64,000 nt of DNA from Portunus trituberculatus (GCF_017591435.1 NC_059294.1:21637475-21701474), one strand, 5' to 3'. Numbered from the stretch's first letter, positions 41,363 through 52,939 are shown. Numbers and translations are program-made. The notes: generated by a model from the letters alone, not told the origin.

Positions 41363-41448
41363 GGTAATTGCACACACACACACGCGCACACGAACCTGAA
41401 CCGAGCAACCGAACCACTCCAACAATACACACGTACTTGTGTGCCTAT

Positions 41449-41806
41449 GTGTAATTCACCACCATCGTCTGCTGGTCACCCAGCCAGCCTTTCCCATTAC
41501 GGAGCAAGCTCAGAGCTCATAGACCGATCTTCGGGTAGGACTGAGACCACAACACACTCCACACACCGGGAAAGCGAGGCCACAACTCCTCGAACTACAT
41601 CCCGTACCTATTTACTGCTAGGTGAACAGGGGCAACGCATTAAGAGGCTTGCCTCGCCACAACCCCTCGAGCTATATCCTGTACCTATTTACTGCTAGGT
41701 GAACAGGGGCAACGTATTAAGAGGTTTGCCTTGCCGCTTTCCGGGATTCGAACCCGGACCCTCTCGAGTGTGAGCCGAGCGTGCTAGCCACTACACTACG
41801 CGGTGT
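41449..41806 (-). mobile_element. Diverged tRNA-Val-headed SINE with internal duplication
   Basis: The head, on the minus strand, has stem-loop CTCGG-CTCACAC-TCGAG (anticodon CAC) and B box GGGTTCGAATCCCGG, ending CCACTACACTACGCGG. The body resembles the main SINE (TACTGCTAGGTGAACAGGGG, GAGCTCATAGACCGATCTTC). An ~80-bp body segment (CCCGTACCTATTTACTGC...) is present twice. Confidence 0.85.
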
Positions 41807-41818
41807 GTGTGTGTGTGT

Positions 41819-42063
41819 AATTTACCTCGGTCCCAGCCAGTCTTCCCCATTACGGAGCGAGTTCAGAGCTCTTAGACCGATCTTTGGGTAGGACTGAGAC
41901 CACATCAACACACAATACACACCGGGAAAGCGAGGCCACAACCCCTCGAGTTACATCCTACCTATTTACTGCTAGGTGAACAGGGGCCACACACTAAGAG
42001 GCTTGCCTATTTGCCTCGCCGCTTACCGGGACTCGAACCCGTCCCCCACTACACTATGCGGTG
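41819..42063 (-). mobile_element. Diverged SINE, second copy, partial head
   Basis: Same unit as 41449-41806 without the internal duplication: GAGCTCTTAGACCGATCTTT, TACTGCTAGGTGAACAGGGG, CCGGGACTCGAACCCG. The head lacks the anticodon arm, jumping from the T arm to CCACTACACTATGCGG. Confidence 0.8.
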
Positions 42064-42290
42064 TGTGGGTGTGTGTTTATACGAGCATGTGTGTGCGTTC
42101 GTGCTTGCGTGTGCTTGTGTGTGCGTGCGTATGCGTGCGTTCGTTTGCATATATGTGCATGCATGCTTACGAGTGTGTGTGTGCTTTGCTTATAGTATGT
42201 GTGTGTGGGTATGCGCGCGTGAGCACGTACTTGCATGCGTAATTGCGTGCTTGGATGTCTGCGAGCGTGTCTGCGTTTTGTGTGTGTGTG
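42064..42290. repeat. Degenerate GT/GCGT-rich repeat
   Basis: An imperfect GTGTGC/GCGT run of ~220 bp between two SINEs, ending in pure (GT)n. Cys/Val/Ala-rich frames across it are artefacts. Confidence 0.85.
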
Positions 42291-42583
42291 TGTTTCACTG
42301 TTTGATCTGCTGCAGTCTCTGACGAGACAGACCCTACAGAACGAGCTCAGAGCTCATTATTTCCGATCTTCGGATAGGGATCTGAGACCAGGCACACACC
42401 ACGCACCGGGACAACAAGGTCACAACTCCTCGATTTACATCCCGTACCTACTCACTGCTAGGTGAACAGGGGCTACACGTGAAAGGAGACACACCCAAAT
42501 ATCTCCACCCGGCCGGGGAATCGAACACCGGTCCTCTGGCTGTGAAGCCAGCGCTCTAACCATAATGATTGAGCTACCGGGCG
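42291..42583 (-). mobile_element. tRNA-derived SINE, copy 5
   Basis: Matches copies 2-4, with a Val-like head that carries a short insertion (ACCATAATGATTGAGCTACC). (GT)n lies at both ends (42282-42293 and 42584-42606). Confidence 0.9.
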
Positions 42584-42660
42584 TGTGTGTGTGTGTGTGT
42601 GTGTGTATGCACGCTGGTCAGAAAAAGGCTGAAGGCAGTCAGTCGGAGGAGAGTTAATAA

Positions 42661-42663
<3 letters not shown>

Positions 42664-42705
<42 letters not shown>
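42664..42705. repeat. (GT)n microsatellite
   Basis: About 42 bp of GT. Confidence 0.95.
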
Positions 42706-42706
<1 letters not shown>

Positions 42707-43920
42707 CTTATGCGAGAGTAGGAATGAGGTGAGTAGAAGACAGTGAATGGAAGGAAAAGGAATGACAGAAGCAGCAAAGTAGAGAAAAATTGAGTAGCAG
42801 TGTAGCACAGGGAGTGAAATCAATGAAGGGAAAAGCTGGAAGAATGGGCAGAACTGGGGATGGATGGATGGATTTTAAATAAGGCGCCGCAACAGTGGCA
42901 AAACTGGGGATAGTGCTTGTGGTAGAGAAGAATTTAGCATGAAGGAGATAAGCTGATAGATAACATTCTCAGTAAACAGTAGCTACTGTTTCAGGTTTTG
43001 GATAGGCAGACGTGGTACCACGATGGGCGTGTGTGATGCTGTGGGCGTGTTGGTGTACTGGTGGTCGTCCTAGTGGGTGTTGGCGGGGGTATGTAAGGTA
43101 ATCGGTAGGCTATCATGGGCGTGTGTGATGCTGTGGGCGTCCTAGTGTGGTGGTATCAGGCGTATATGAGATAAGCTAAAAACACTAATAAAACAGTGTC
43201 CCTTAGCTACCTTCTGTTACATCATCTCAATTGAACTCCGCTAATGTTTGCACGAGTAAATGTGTAGATGCTTCAATCGCTAACTGCACTGTTTACCTCT
43301 GAAATCTAAAGTGTGGACACCACGCTGACTTTGAGTGCCAAGACTATGCTGTATGTGGGCTCTTGCCACAAGACTCTTTCACAAATTATATGTATGCCTA
43401 TATACCTTACTTTCCTTTGCTATATCATTTGTATGTACTTCCAGATTTTTTGATAAAAGCATCAAATGAAATTAAATCTCCCGAACCATCCCCACCCTTC
43501 CACCTCCCTCCCCTTAAAACGCCTCCTCCTCCTTGCTACCTTGAAGTACTTAACCAATAGGCTTTGTGGTGTATCCAGCCCGCTATACTAGTGGAAGCTG
43601 GACTCCTTTCCGCCTGGAGATCTATATCTTCACACTAGTCATATCCTGTTAAAAGTGTGCAACCTCTTGTGGGCTCTACATAGCCCAGCTTGACCATCGT
43701 GTCAGCAAATATAAAACAACAACCTGCTACCTTCTCACTCTCACCCAAGGATTCTAGAGAGAATATACGGGTTGAATGTGCGGGCTGGAGGAATTGATTA
43801 GGAAACCTCGCTTCCAACAGATGGCGCGCGGGTCGCAGGTAGTAAGGGGGTGAGGGATAGGGGGTTCCATCAGCGCGGGAAGTCAGTCATGGGAAGGAGC
43901 GCAAGGCACATCAATCAGTG
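42706..43920. other. Intergenic DNA with GGGCGTG-type short repeats
   Basis: GATGGGCGTGTGTGATGCTG at ~43022 recurs as CATGGGCGTGTGTGATGCTG at ~43112, with GGGCGT motifs between. No convincing ORF or known repeat family. The 43363 and 43635 ORFs look like chance. Confidence 0.5.
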
Positions 43921-44260
43921 CCCGCCTCCGCCTGGGCCACACCACGCTCAGTGCTTACTTGCATCGCCTACGTCTGTCTTGTGACCACTTCTGCCCTTGG
44001 TGTAGGACTACCCCTGAGTCCATGGAACATTTCCTGCTTCAATGCCCACGCTTCCTCTCTCAACATACTGCATTACGCTCCCAGCTCTCCGCCCTGGCCA
44101 TCACAACACTCGACCTGCCCACCCTCTTGGCGGCCTCAGGCGTTCACCTCTCCTGGCAACCTGCTGTCCTTCGCCTTACTTGTGCCTTCTTGAGGAAGAC
44201 CAGCCAGCTACCACGCCTGTGATACCCACACAGGACTACCCCAGGGCTCATAAGGATCCA
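43921..44260 (+). mobile_element. Jockey-superfamily LINE 3' end, left arm of inverted repeat
   Basis: The frame 43959-44222 reads DHFCPWC and PESMEHFLLQCPRFLSQHTA, then LPTLLAASGVHLSWQP and ends FLRKTSQLPRL. The CPWC...H...C pattern is the zinc-knuckle-like C-terminus of Jockey/R1-type reverse transcriptases. Only ~100 codons are present. Confidence 0.8.
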
Positions 44261-44280
44261 TAGATCTTCGTGGCCTCTTT

Positions 44281-44619
44281 TGGATCCTTATGAGCCCTGA
44301 GGTAGTCCTGTGTGGGTATCACAGTCGTGGTAGCTGGCCGGTCTTCCTCAAGAAGGCACAAGTAAGGCGAAGGACAACAGGTTGCCAGGAGGGGTGGACG
44401 CCTGAGGCCGCCAAGAGGGTGGGCAGGTCGAGTGTTGTGATGGCCAGGGCGGAGAGCCGGGAGCGTAATGCAGTATGTTGAGAGAGGAGGCGTGGGCATT
44501 GAAGCAGGAAATGTTTCATGGACTCAGGGATAGTCCTACACCAAGGGCAGAAGTGGTCACGAGACAGTCGACGTATGCGATGCAAGTAAGGAGTATGGTG
44601 TGGCCCAGGCGGAGGCTGG
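44281..44619 (-). mobile_element. Jockey-superfamily LINE 3' end, right arm of inverted repeat
   Basis: The complement of 43921-44260 with ~5% visible differences (e.g. ESMKHFLLQCPRLLSQ). A 20-bp spacer (44261-44280) separates the arms and reads as the natural continuation (KEATKIYGSL) of the right copy. The outer end meets an (AT)n tract at 44631. Confidence 0.85.
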
Positions 44620-44626
44620 CAGAAAA

Positions 44627-44734
<108 letters not shown>

Positions 44735-44999
44735 CATGTTTTATTTGCCTTATAAGTTCATAACCACGACAAAATGCAGGGAAAAATAAGGGGTGGGAGA
44801 GGAAGCATGGGAGAAATTTTAAGTTACTCCTAACAACGTTTTCTATGAAAGTATTTGCTTTCAACAGATGGCAGCACCGTCGTTGTCCTCCAAATTTTAA
44901 CCCACACCAAAACTTCCTCTCTGTATATTCCTTGCTCTCAGCCTCTCACCCACCACCACCGCCGCCACCACCAATTATCCATTTCACCACCAGCCGCGA

Positions 45000-45128
45000 T
45001 CCTGCCGTCACGCTGACCGCTCCACCTCCTCATACTTCACCTGCTGAGCGTATGGGTGAGTGTGCATCACGCTGACCGTGACCGCTCCACCTCCACCCAC
45101 TTCACCTGTTCAGCATATGGGTGAGTCT
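45000..45128. repeat. ~60-bp tandem duplication with ATGGGTGAGT ends
   Basis: CACGCTGACCGCTCCACCTC ... GAGCGTATGGGTGAGT is followed by a second unit CACGCTGACCGTGACCGCTC ... CAGCATATGGGTGAGT. Each ends with a consensus-like donor, but no gene is evident around it. Confidence 0.75.
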
Positions 45129-45422
45129 AATAGAGTGGAGAGCAGGGACGTAATGGGGCGGGTAATTTACTAGAAGCTGTATGATAATGTATAGAAGGGG
45201 TGACGAGACGTGTGGGTAGGTGAGTGGATAGTGAAGGGTAGTTAATTAATGCTGCAACAGTGTCATTAGTGATGGGACGATAATGGAACGGTGATGGGAT
45301 GGACAGGCTGTACTAGGAAGGTGTATTGTGCATTGAAAGAGTCACATATAGGCAATTAGCTGGCGAAGGGTAATTAATTATAGGCGTATGGTAGTTATAA
45401 TGTATCGGGTGATTGGGTGTTA

Positions 45423-46352
45423 TGCCACGTCCACACGGAAGACCTGTACCTGGCAGGCTGTGCCCTTATTGGGCAAAGTCTGCAGACTCTGCCCGCAAAG
45501 GTGTCCATACGCTTGACGATGGTAGTTGGAGGTTATAATGGCCGTTAGCAGGGAGGTGAATGAGTGGTTCAGTGCGGTACGATAACCAAGGTGCGCACCA
45601 TACTTCGAAAGAAGATAGCTCTTTATAGCATTATAATTGCTGCTTGTATTAAAAAGAAAAACTAGAGATTTTGACATATTTGGTGCCGGGAGTGATTGCA
45701 AAGACGGTGAGGCAATGGAAAGCACTGTACGTGACATTTGTTCCGCAATTAAGTGAGGATGAACATAAACAGTGTTCTTGTTCTGTCGAAAGTGGTCATA
45801 CATAGAGGCAAGAGCCGATAACGAGGAAAAGCATTGCACCAATAGCATTTCTAGAGGCAACTGTCAGATACCTGGTTACTGCATGGGTGCTCCTCCATAA
45901 CACTGCATTAACCTCATTTTCCTCCAATGTTGGTTTCTGACGGGAATCTTTCTTTTTACATAATTCTCACTCCTGCTTGTTGTCTGTGTTATGTGTTTCA
46001 ATGCTGCAGCACGTTTGTGTCTATTTTTATAATCACATCTTACATTCCATTAACATTCGTGCACTCAATGTGTACGAGTATCAACCAATATTACTGTTGT
46101 CTTGTCGAGACCAGTATATACTAGTACTTGGTGTGGACATTTTGTTAACTTCGGTCAGAACTGAGTGGGTGTGCACGCACCTTACCTCATGAATTTGGCA
46201 ATGATATCAGGCCTCCATCCACTGCCTGCAGATAGCGCCGGGAACAGACAGTTTGATGGTTTGCTCGCTGAAATTGCCCGTTGACGAGACAGCAAACCCC
46301 TCGTGCCCGGCGCCGGCGGACAGTGTTCGACGTCGACAGTGTGGACTTTGCA
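45423..46352. mobile_element. Harbinger-like element, 930 bp
   Basis: Left end TGCCACGTCCACAC, right-end complement TGCAAAGTCCACAC (12 of 14 match), flanked by TTA on both sides (45420-45422 and 46353-46355). TTA/TAA target duplications are typical of PIF/Harbinger. The internal 146-codon minus frame (45860-45420) shows no domain I can name. It could be non-autonomous. Confidence 0.55.
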
Positions 46353-46355
46353 TTA

Positions 46356-47154
46356 CTAGTGGATGGCGCCATAATTATGATCCCTGGTTGTAGCGGCGCC
46401 TCACCTTAGTTACTGGCTCAGTAATGTGATAGCGGAATACCGCATTGCAAGGTGGCCGTCATGGCGTATTGTCAGTGTTAATAGCCTGCTGCTGCTGCAC
46501 TGCCTTGCCAGAACAGTCGCTGAGTCCTAGTAGGCCTATTCACGCAGTCTGGTAAGTGAAGGATGGGTCAGTAAAAGTGTTCTCTGCAGCGGTTATCACT
46601 TTGCGTCTGCGTCAAGTTAGACAGTATACTTGTATAGTTAAAATTATTACATACACTGCCCTACCCGTTATCTTGTTTCATAGTTAGTGGGTTCAGGTAA
46701 AGCCTATATAGTACAGTACAGTGGCTCGTATTCTGAAACGCTTTGTTCTCTCACCATCAATGCTTTCCAAAGGCTCCAGTTGAAGATACTCGCGTTTTTT
46801 TAAGAGTATTTTTATGGTTCTATGTAGTGATAGATTGGCAAGATTTCTAGGTTATTTCAAGTAGAAACTCATGAAAACCCGGCTAGTTGCCTCTGGCCAT
46901 GGAAAAAATTGTCATAGCGAGAAGAGGCGTTTCTGAATATGGGCCAGTGTTCAAAGCAGTATTCATCCAGTTTTATAATGTGTAGGTACTGCTGTAAGAT
47001 ATTATATCGAACTCTCTCTTTTATATAGTGAATTACGAGAAAAAGACGGAGATTTTCTTTGTTAAAGTATAAACGTCGTCAGCTGACACTTCTAGTAAAC
47101 ACCCTTATAATAATATCACATCTCCCTTTCCCTCTCTCCCTTTTACTCTTTGCT
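46356..47154. other. Intergenic DNA, nothing recognised
   Basis: Less AT-rich than the region before 43 kb. No convincing ORF, and no repeat family that I can name. Confidence 0.4.
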
Positions 47155-47285
47155 TGTCAGACGACAGTTTTCTCCGGAACGCTTAGATCTGTATGTCTTG
47201 AATCACTATTGCATTATATAGCGATGGCGGCTGTGGCGGTGCATGGGCTGACTGGGGAGAGTCCTTCTGGCCTCTGTGCCATACT
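47155..47285 (+). repeat. ~110-bp block shared with 60415-60525, copy A
   Basis: GTCAGACGACAGTTTTCTCC GGAAC, GATCTGTATGTCTTGA, CATTATATAGCGA, GGCGGCTGTGG and ATGGGCTGACTGGGGA occur in the same order in copy B. Both copies follow a CT-rich tract and share one open frame (ACQT-VFSGT--SVCLESL). The identity is unknown. Confidence 0.8.
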
Positions 47286-47939
47286 CCCTTAGTGGGGACA
47301 CTCATGCACTTCTCGTGATGTTTTGCTTACTTGGCTGACACTTCAAAATCGTGCAAGTTTACAGTAATTGAAGTGTATTGGAAATAATATTGAGAGGTAG
47401 TCCACCTTAACTTTAGTGCTGTTATTATTTTTTGTCACAATTGCTGTTTGCTCTTGCTGAATCTCCTATCATGTGTTCTATTGATATTCGTTTTTTTTTT
47501 ATTTCTCCATTTTATAGGGATTCTTATGACATGGGCCAATAGAATTACTGTTGGATATAGTTGGAACATGAAGGAACCGGAGATTCGAGTTTGATAATTA
47601 TGTCTGAAAAGTAAAGGAAAGTACATAGGAAATTGACCTTTATGCATAGAAACTTATTCCAAAGGGACTTGAGCAAAATATATCTCATTACTATAGTACT
47701 TCATATGTTAAAGGTCATGCATGATAGAGATTACATTTCAGTAATCTTGAATTAGAAACGCTTAAGGCACTCTTCATGTTGTGAAGTGCCCCACAACTAT
47801 ATCCACTAGTAATGGCTTAAAGTGAATGTACTTGAGGAATGCATCAGGCCCTTTAGAATGGACACAGTCCTGGTTTAGTATGCATAGTCTTGATGGGCGA
47901 TGGCATACATAGAGGAATAGCAATAATATGACTGGATAC

Positions 47940-48385
47940 CGATACCGATGCATCGGTATCGGAATCGGCGGTATCGGTCCATTTTTGGGTATCGGTATCG
48001 GCTTATTTTTTTGCCGATACTTCCGATACCTAAAAGGAATTTACTACTTAGTGATATATTCGATAGGTATAAGATATTGATGATACCAAATTAATATAAT
48101 ACGGCGTATTAAGTTTCCGTGGTGATTACCGTATGTCATAGAATACTGTTTTCTGTGGTAATAAGCCACAACCTCTAAATTGGACGTGTATGAAATGCGT
48201 ATAGGCTGAACTCCGGCATCCTGTCACACGGTCGGTCATGAGTCACCACGCATTCTCACTGTCTTTCAGTCAGACGCTGCTCTTCCACCCACACAAAGTT
48301 CACACAGGTGAAAAGCTTGTTTTTTTTTTAACTATAATCTAAGAATGTCAAACTTAAGATATTGAGAATCCAACAAAATGGTTTG

Positions 48386-48472
<87 letters not shown>

Positions 48473-49375
48473 GTTAGTTAGTTAGGCATTTTGCATTATT
48501 GTAAATAACAGCATATTCTTATTTGATTTATAATTAACACTGGTAGTGCTAGCCTTTTCCAAGTTATCATACTGGAATAGGTGGAAGCTTGAATTATATA
48601 TTCGTATATTAATTTTAATGCAAGTTTAATTTTTGAGTTACTTTTGTTAACCTAAGGATGTAAAAATTCCATAACTAAGAAAGTAACGGTTCTGTTTTGT
48701 AATCATGTGCGTTGTGCATAATTTGTTGCATATTAATTATTTAAGATCATAGCAATACACTAGAAATTTTGAATAAACTAAGCTTTTTTTCTATTTAATT
48801 GAAAAGATTAGGTGAAATCTCATTTTTCTGAATTGGTCTACTAATGTGTAATTAATTAATATCAAAGGATGTCAGATTTAATTAAAGAGAAACATACACA
48901 ACAAAATGAGTTTGTTTTGCTAATATTTTGTGGTTTTACAATTTTAATAATTTTAAAAATATTTTTGATCGTCAAAATATCGTCAATAAAATTAATAATG
49001 AAAATGCACAAGACCAAATGGTCGCTAAAGGAGTAAGAAGTAAGAATTTAAAATAACTGACAAGAATCAGAAGACTGAGAAGATATTCATTCCAATTACT
49101 GAGTAATTTACCTTTGCAAATGGCTTCAAAAAGCTTCTAGAATTGCTCCTATTTCACAAACGTTCTCAGAAGGACTTACAGCATCCCCAAAACAAAGCCT
49201 CCCATCTGATAACGCTCGCCGTCCACCAACTCATCTTGGTGTCCAGTGCAGTAATCACTATAAGTAGTAGTATCGGTATCGGTGGTATCGGTATCGGTAG
49301 TAATATCGGTATCGGCCCAATTAGGTGGTATCGGTATCGGAATCGGCCAAATTTTGGTATCGGTACATCTCTAAT
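47940..49375. mobile_element. Non-autonomous hAT-like element with GGTATCGG-rich ends
   Basis: Clusters of CGGTATCGG or complement lie at ~47938-48030 and ~49266-49370, inverted relative to each other. The right end reads GGTATCGGTACATCTCT. Flanks GACTGGAT (left) and AATTGGAT (right) are similar 8-mers, as expected for an old hAT target duplication. The interior has an (AT)n tract (48391-48470) and no transposase. Confidence 0.5.
48391..48470. repeat. (AT)n microsatellite
   Basis: About 80 bp of AT inside the hAT-like element. Confidence 0.95.
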
Positions 49376-49814
49376 TGGATGCTTATAATTTTTAATGGAA
49401 AGTTGCAGCATCAGTGTTGAAACTATAAAACCTACCAGATGGTGTGTAATAGTACATTGATTCTCTGAATTTTGATGACAAGTATATTACACAGTCAAGT
49501 TGCCAGGGTAAAGGTTTAAAGCATTGTACTCCAATGATGGAATGACAAATGATCAAGTGGCATATTGACTATAATTAAAGATACATCTTTTTTGGATTTC
49601 TTGTGCTAAATGATAAAGTAATATGTCAAGATTCTTTAGAAATTGGGGGCCTTATGCATTTGTATAGTATTTTAATCTTCTTAGGAAATGCTTTTTCATG
49701 TTCATTTCATACAAAATTAAGGTTTTGTGGGAGAAAAATGTAGATAAGGCTTGTTGTTATAGCCACAAAGACACTCATTAGTATGTTTATGCTTTGAAAT
49801 CTGTTCTCATTAAT

Positions 49815-49891
49815 GAAAATCATAATTGGTTACCATCTTATCAATTCCTCTCCTCTGACCGACTGTCACCATCCTTCCTCACCACTGCAAT
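49815..49891 (+). mobile_element. Jockey-like LINE fragment, left of hAT insertion
   Basis: TTACCATCTTATCAATTCCT CTCCTCTGACCGACTGTC resembles 7832-7870. The fragment resumes at 52425 after the hAT element, so it is the pre-insertion target. Confidence 0.75.
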
Positions 49892-52416
49892 CAGGGGTTC
49901 TCAACCTTTTTCCCGTCAAGTACCCCCTGAGATATAAGACCATTTACCAGTACCCCCCGGTAATCTGACATCGAACAAAATGGTAATTTAGTAACTAACT
50001 CAATGTACAATGGTACAACATAGGATATTATGAAATTATTCAAATTTTTATTACTTTATTGAGATGAAACATGAATATTCCAAGTATTTTACAGTGATAC
50101 TACACATGCAGAAATGAAACAATATTTCCTTTATCAACCATTACTGAACTTCAGTGTGAAGGCTGTGCCTGTCTGTTACAAACAAGTTTCTCAATTCGAG
50201 GAGCAGTATTAGACAGGCACAATCGTAGGTCATGTTCCACATTAAGCCGTGATCGATGTTTGGTTTTCATGTTCAACAGCGTTGAAAATCCTTGCTCACA
50301 CAGATAAGTACTAGGAACATCAACAAAGAGTTCAGAACTACTTTAGATACAACAGGGTAAATCTCACTCATTTTAGCCCAGAACTTGGTTAGGGAAAGTG
50401 TTTCAAATGCATCTTTTGCAACAGAGTCGTTCACCAACTCTAAGAACTCCTCTTGCATGTTATCTGGGAGAAGGTGCACATTCACAATGAAAGGGTTTCT
50501 AATCAATTTTGATTCCAATTCACTCAATTCGGGGAAGTAAGACTGCAGCTCCATCCGCAGAGAAGCTAGATGTGATTGCACAAGTTGCATCACATCTTGT
50601 TTTCCAGTGTTTTGACTTTTATCAAGTGCCTCACCAAGGTGTTCAAACATGCTAAGATTTCCATCTTTGACCTTCCCTTCCCAAAGCTCCAGCTTCATGG
50701 TCAGTGACCTAAGTTTGTCCATGAAATCACTCACTGTGGCAAAACGGCCTTGGAGGGATAAGTTAAATGAGTTGAGGCGTAAGAATATGTCACTCAGGTA
50801 GGCCAGCTTCTGAAGCCACTGGCTGTCTGACAATTTCTTGGTGAACTCAAGTGACTTTGCCTTGTTGTCACATTTGAAGAATTCAGTGAGCTCCTCCTTT
50901 AGTGATTCTACTCTTGATACCACATTCCCCCCTCGACAGCCAGCGAACCTCAGTGTGAAGGAGCAACACTTCTTCATCACTTCCAAACTCTTGGCACAGA
51001 AGGGAAAACAGTCTTGTATTTAGGGCGCTTGACTTGATGGCATTTACCATGTGCACAACATCATCCAGGACTAATTTTAAATCAGGTGGGAGAGTTTTGG
51101 ATGCCAGGGCATATCTATGAAGCATGCAATGAAGATGCTTGGTTTCAGGATTCACCTGATTCACTCTTCCTCGAAATCCTGATCGACGACCAAGCATTGC
51201 TGGTGCTCCGTCAGTTGTGCATGCACATACATTATTCCAAGACAGTCCTTCTTTCTCAAAAAAACAATGAGACTTCATTGAAAATGTCTTCACCTCTAGT
51301 AGTCGTATTCAAGGTATGACAGAACAAAAACTCTTCCTTGAAATCTTGACCAGTGACGTATCGCACAAACACCAGGAGTTGTGCACAAGCAGCCACGTCA
51401 GTCGACTCGTCAAGCTGGATTGCAAATTTTCCTAAAGAGGCTTCCTTTAATTCAGCAATTACTTGTTGTTTGACATCCTCAGACATATCTACTATTCGTC
51501 GATGAACAGTATCATTTGAGAGAGGTACTGATGTGACCTTCTGCTCAGCATCACAACCAATAACACAACGTATTATATCTTTGCAGCAAGGAACTATCAA
51601 CTTTTCTGCAATGTTGTGAGGTTTCTTTTCTTGTGCAATTCTCAGTGATACCATGTAGGATGCACGCAAACCAGCTTCATTTTGTTGCCTGAAATGTCCC
51701 GAACGATCGAAGCGTGCTCGCTTCAATCCCTCTTCCTTTTGCTTGAAGAAAGCAGCATTCTTGCTTATAAAACTTGGATGACAGCTGTTTAGATGGCGTT
51801 TGAGAAAGCTAGGCTTCATGCACTCCAGTGACAAAACTTTGTGGCATAATACACACTGGAAATTCAATCCCACTTTTGTTGATAGCAGTGAATCCATACT
51901 GAATGTAGCTTTCATCATACTGCCGTTTCTTCGCTGATGAGGCCATAACGATATCTGGAATTGTAGAAGAGGAACTTTTTTATAACCAAAGCTATATACA
52001 CGTACGAGTATACTGTGAAATGCATGTATAATATTGCCAATGATAAAAGAATATTCAATACAGAATAAAATAAAAATAAAAAAAACACGAACTAACCTCA
52101 TTTAAGCAAACAAAAGGCGTTGGAGACAGGAGCAACAACTACGATGTGCATCAGTGTCTGTTGGCTAGCTGAGTGAGCTGACTGTCCAGTGTCCACGTAA
52201 CCGTCCCCCACCCTCACTCACGTTGCTGTTTGAAATTAAACCGACACGATATGGCGCGCCCCTCCGTCACACACACACACATTCTCTCTCTCTCTCTCTC
52301 TCTCTCTGAGCAGATGTAACTATCTAAAAAAAAATTTTTCGTCAGCCATCTAAGTACCCCTTGAAATCTGGTTTTGAACCCCTGGGGGTTCGCGAACCCC
52401 AGGTTGAGAACCCCTG
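49892..52416 (-). mobile_element. hAT transposon, 2525 bp, with TIRs and 8-bp TSD
   Basis: The left end CAGGGGTTCTCAACC and the complement of the right end CAGGGGTTCTCAACC are identical over 15 bp, with further similarity inside. ACTGCAAT flanks both sides (49884-49891, 52417-52424), the 8-bp duplication expected for hAT. It encodes a ZBED5-like transposase on the minus strand. The same LINE fragment without the insertion is present at ~7835-8190. Confidence 0.95.
50151..51946 (-). pseudogene. hAT transposase, ZBED5/SCAND3-like, frameshifted
   Basis: ATG at 51946-51944 (MASSAKKRQYDESYIQYGFT), stop TGA at 50153-50151, ~598 codons, the usual size for this family. Order: BED zinc finger (CVLCHKVL ... 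KRHLNSCH), DUF4371/RNase H-like core (QLDESTDVAACAQLLVFVRY, CTTDGAPAMLG, HCMLHRYALASK, EVRWLSRG) and hATC dimerisation segment (STYLCEQGFSTLLNMKTKHR, LRLCLSNTAPRIEKLV). At least four frame shifts: near 51865, in a T7 run at ~51259-51266, in a G6 run near 50927-50932, and near 50310. Catalytic-type residues remain readable. The homopolymer shifts could be sequence errors; the other two look like real decay. Confidence 0.9.
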
Positions 52417-52424
52417 ACTGCAAT

Positions 52425-52750
52425 GATGCATCTCTTGCTTTTTTCTACTGCTGTTTTCATGTCAACTGCTCTTCTGATCTTGCTAACTGCATGCCTCCCC
52501 TCCTTCTGCAGCCTTGCTGTACAAGACTTCCTCTTTTCTCTTAACCCTATTCTGTCCTTTCTAATGCAAGAGTTAACTAGTACTCTAAATCATTCATACT
52601 ACCTTTCTTTGCTAAATTCTGAAGCTGCCTACCTACTTCTATATTTCCATCTTCTTATAACTTGACCTCATTTAAGAGGGAGGTTTTAAGACATTTATTT
52701 AATTCTTTCAGCTAACTCTCAAACCTGCATGGGGACTGGTATTCTAAGTA
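52425..52750 (+). mobile_element. Jockey-like LINE fragment, right of hAT insertion
   Basis: GCATCTCTTGCTTTTTTCTA, CTGCTCTTCTGATCTTGCTA and GCAGCCTTGCTG match 7890-7985 with changes, and GGGGACTGGTATTCTAAGTAGGC matches 8180-8200. It ends at a (CT)n tract (52753-52814). Confidence 0.8.

Positions 52751-52752
<2 letters not shown>

Positions 52753-52814
<62 letters not shown>
52753..52814. repeat. (CT)n microsatellite
   Basis: About 62 bp of CT after the LINE fragment. Confidence 0.95.
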
Positions 52815-52817
<3 letters not shown>

Positions 52818-52939
52818 CAAGCTATTCCCACTTACAATGGAAAAAAAAAAACATAGGCAGCTTTGATGACAATTTTGTATGGTATTTCCGATGGATATCA
52901 TAATACTGTGCTTCTTCCAGTGCAAAATTTCATCCAAGA

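Noticed and set aside
43363..43560. Pro-rich ORF near 43.4 kb
   Set aside because: Short, low-complexity, no splice context or family resemblance.
45420..45860. 146-codon minus-strand ORF as a host gene
   Set aside because: It lies inside an element with inverted ends and a TTA target duplication, and has no recognised domain.
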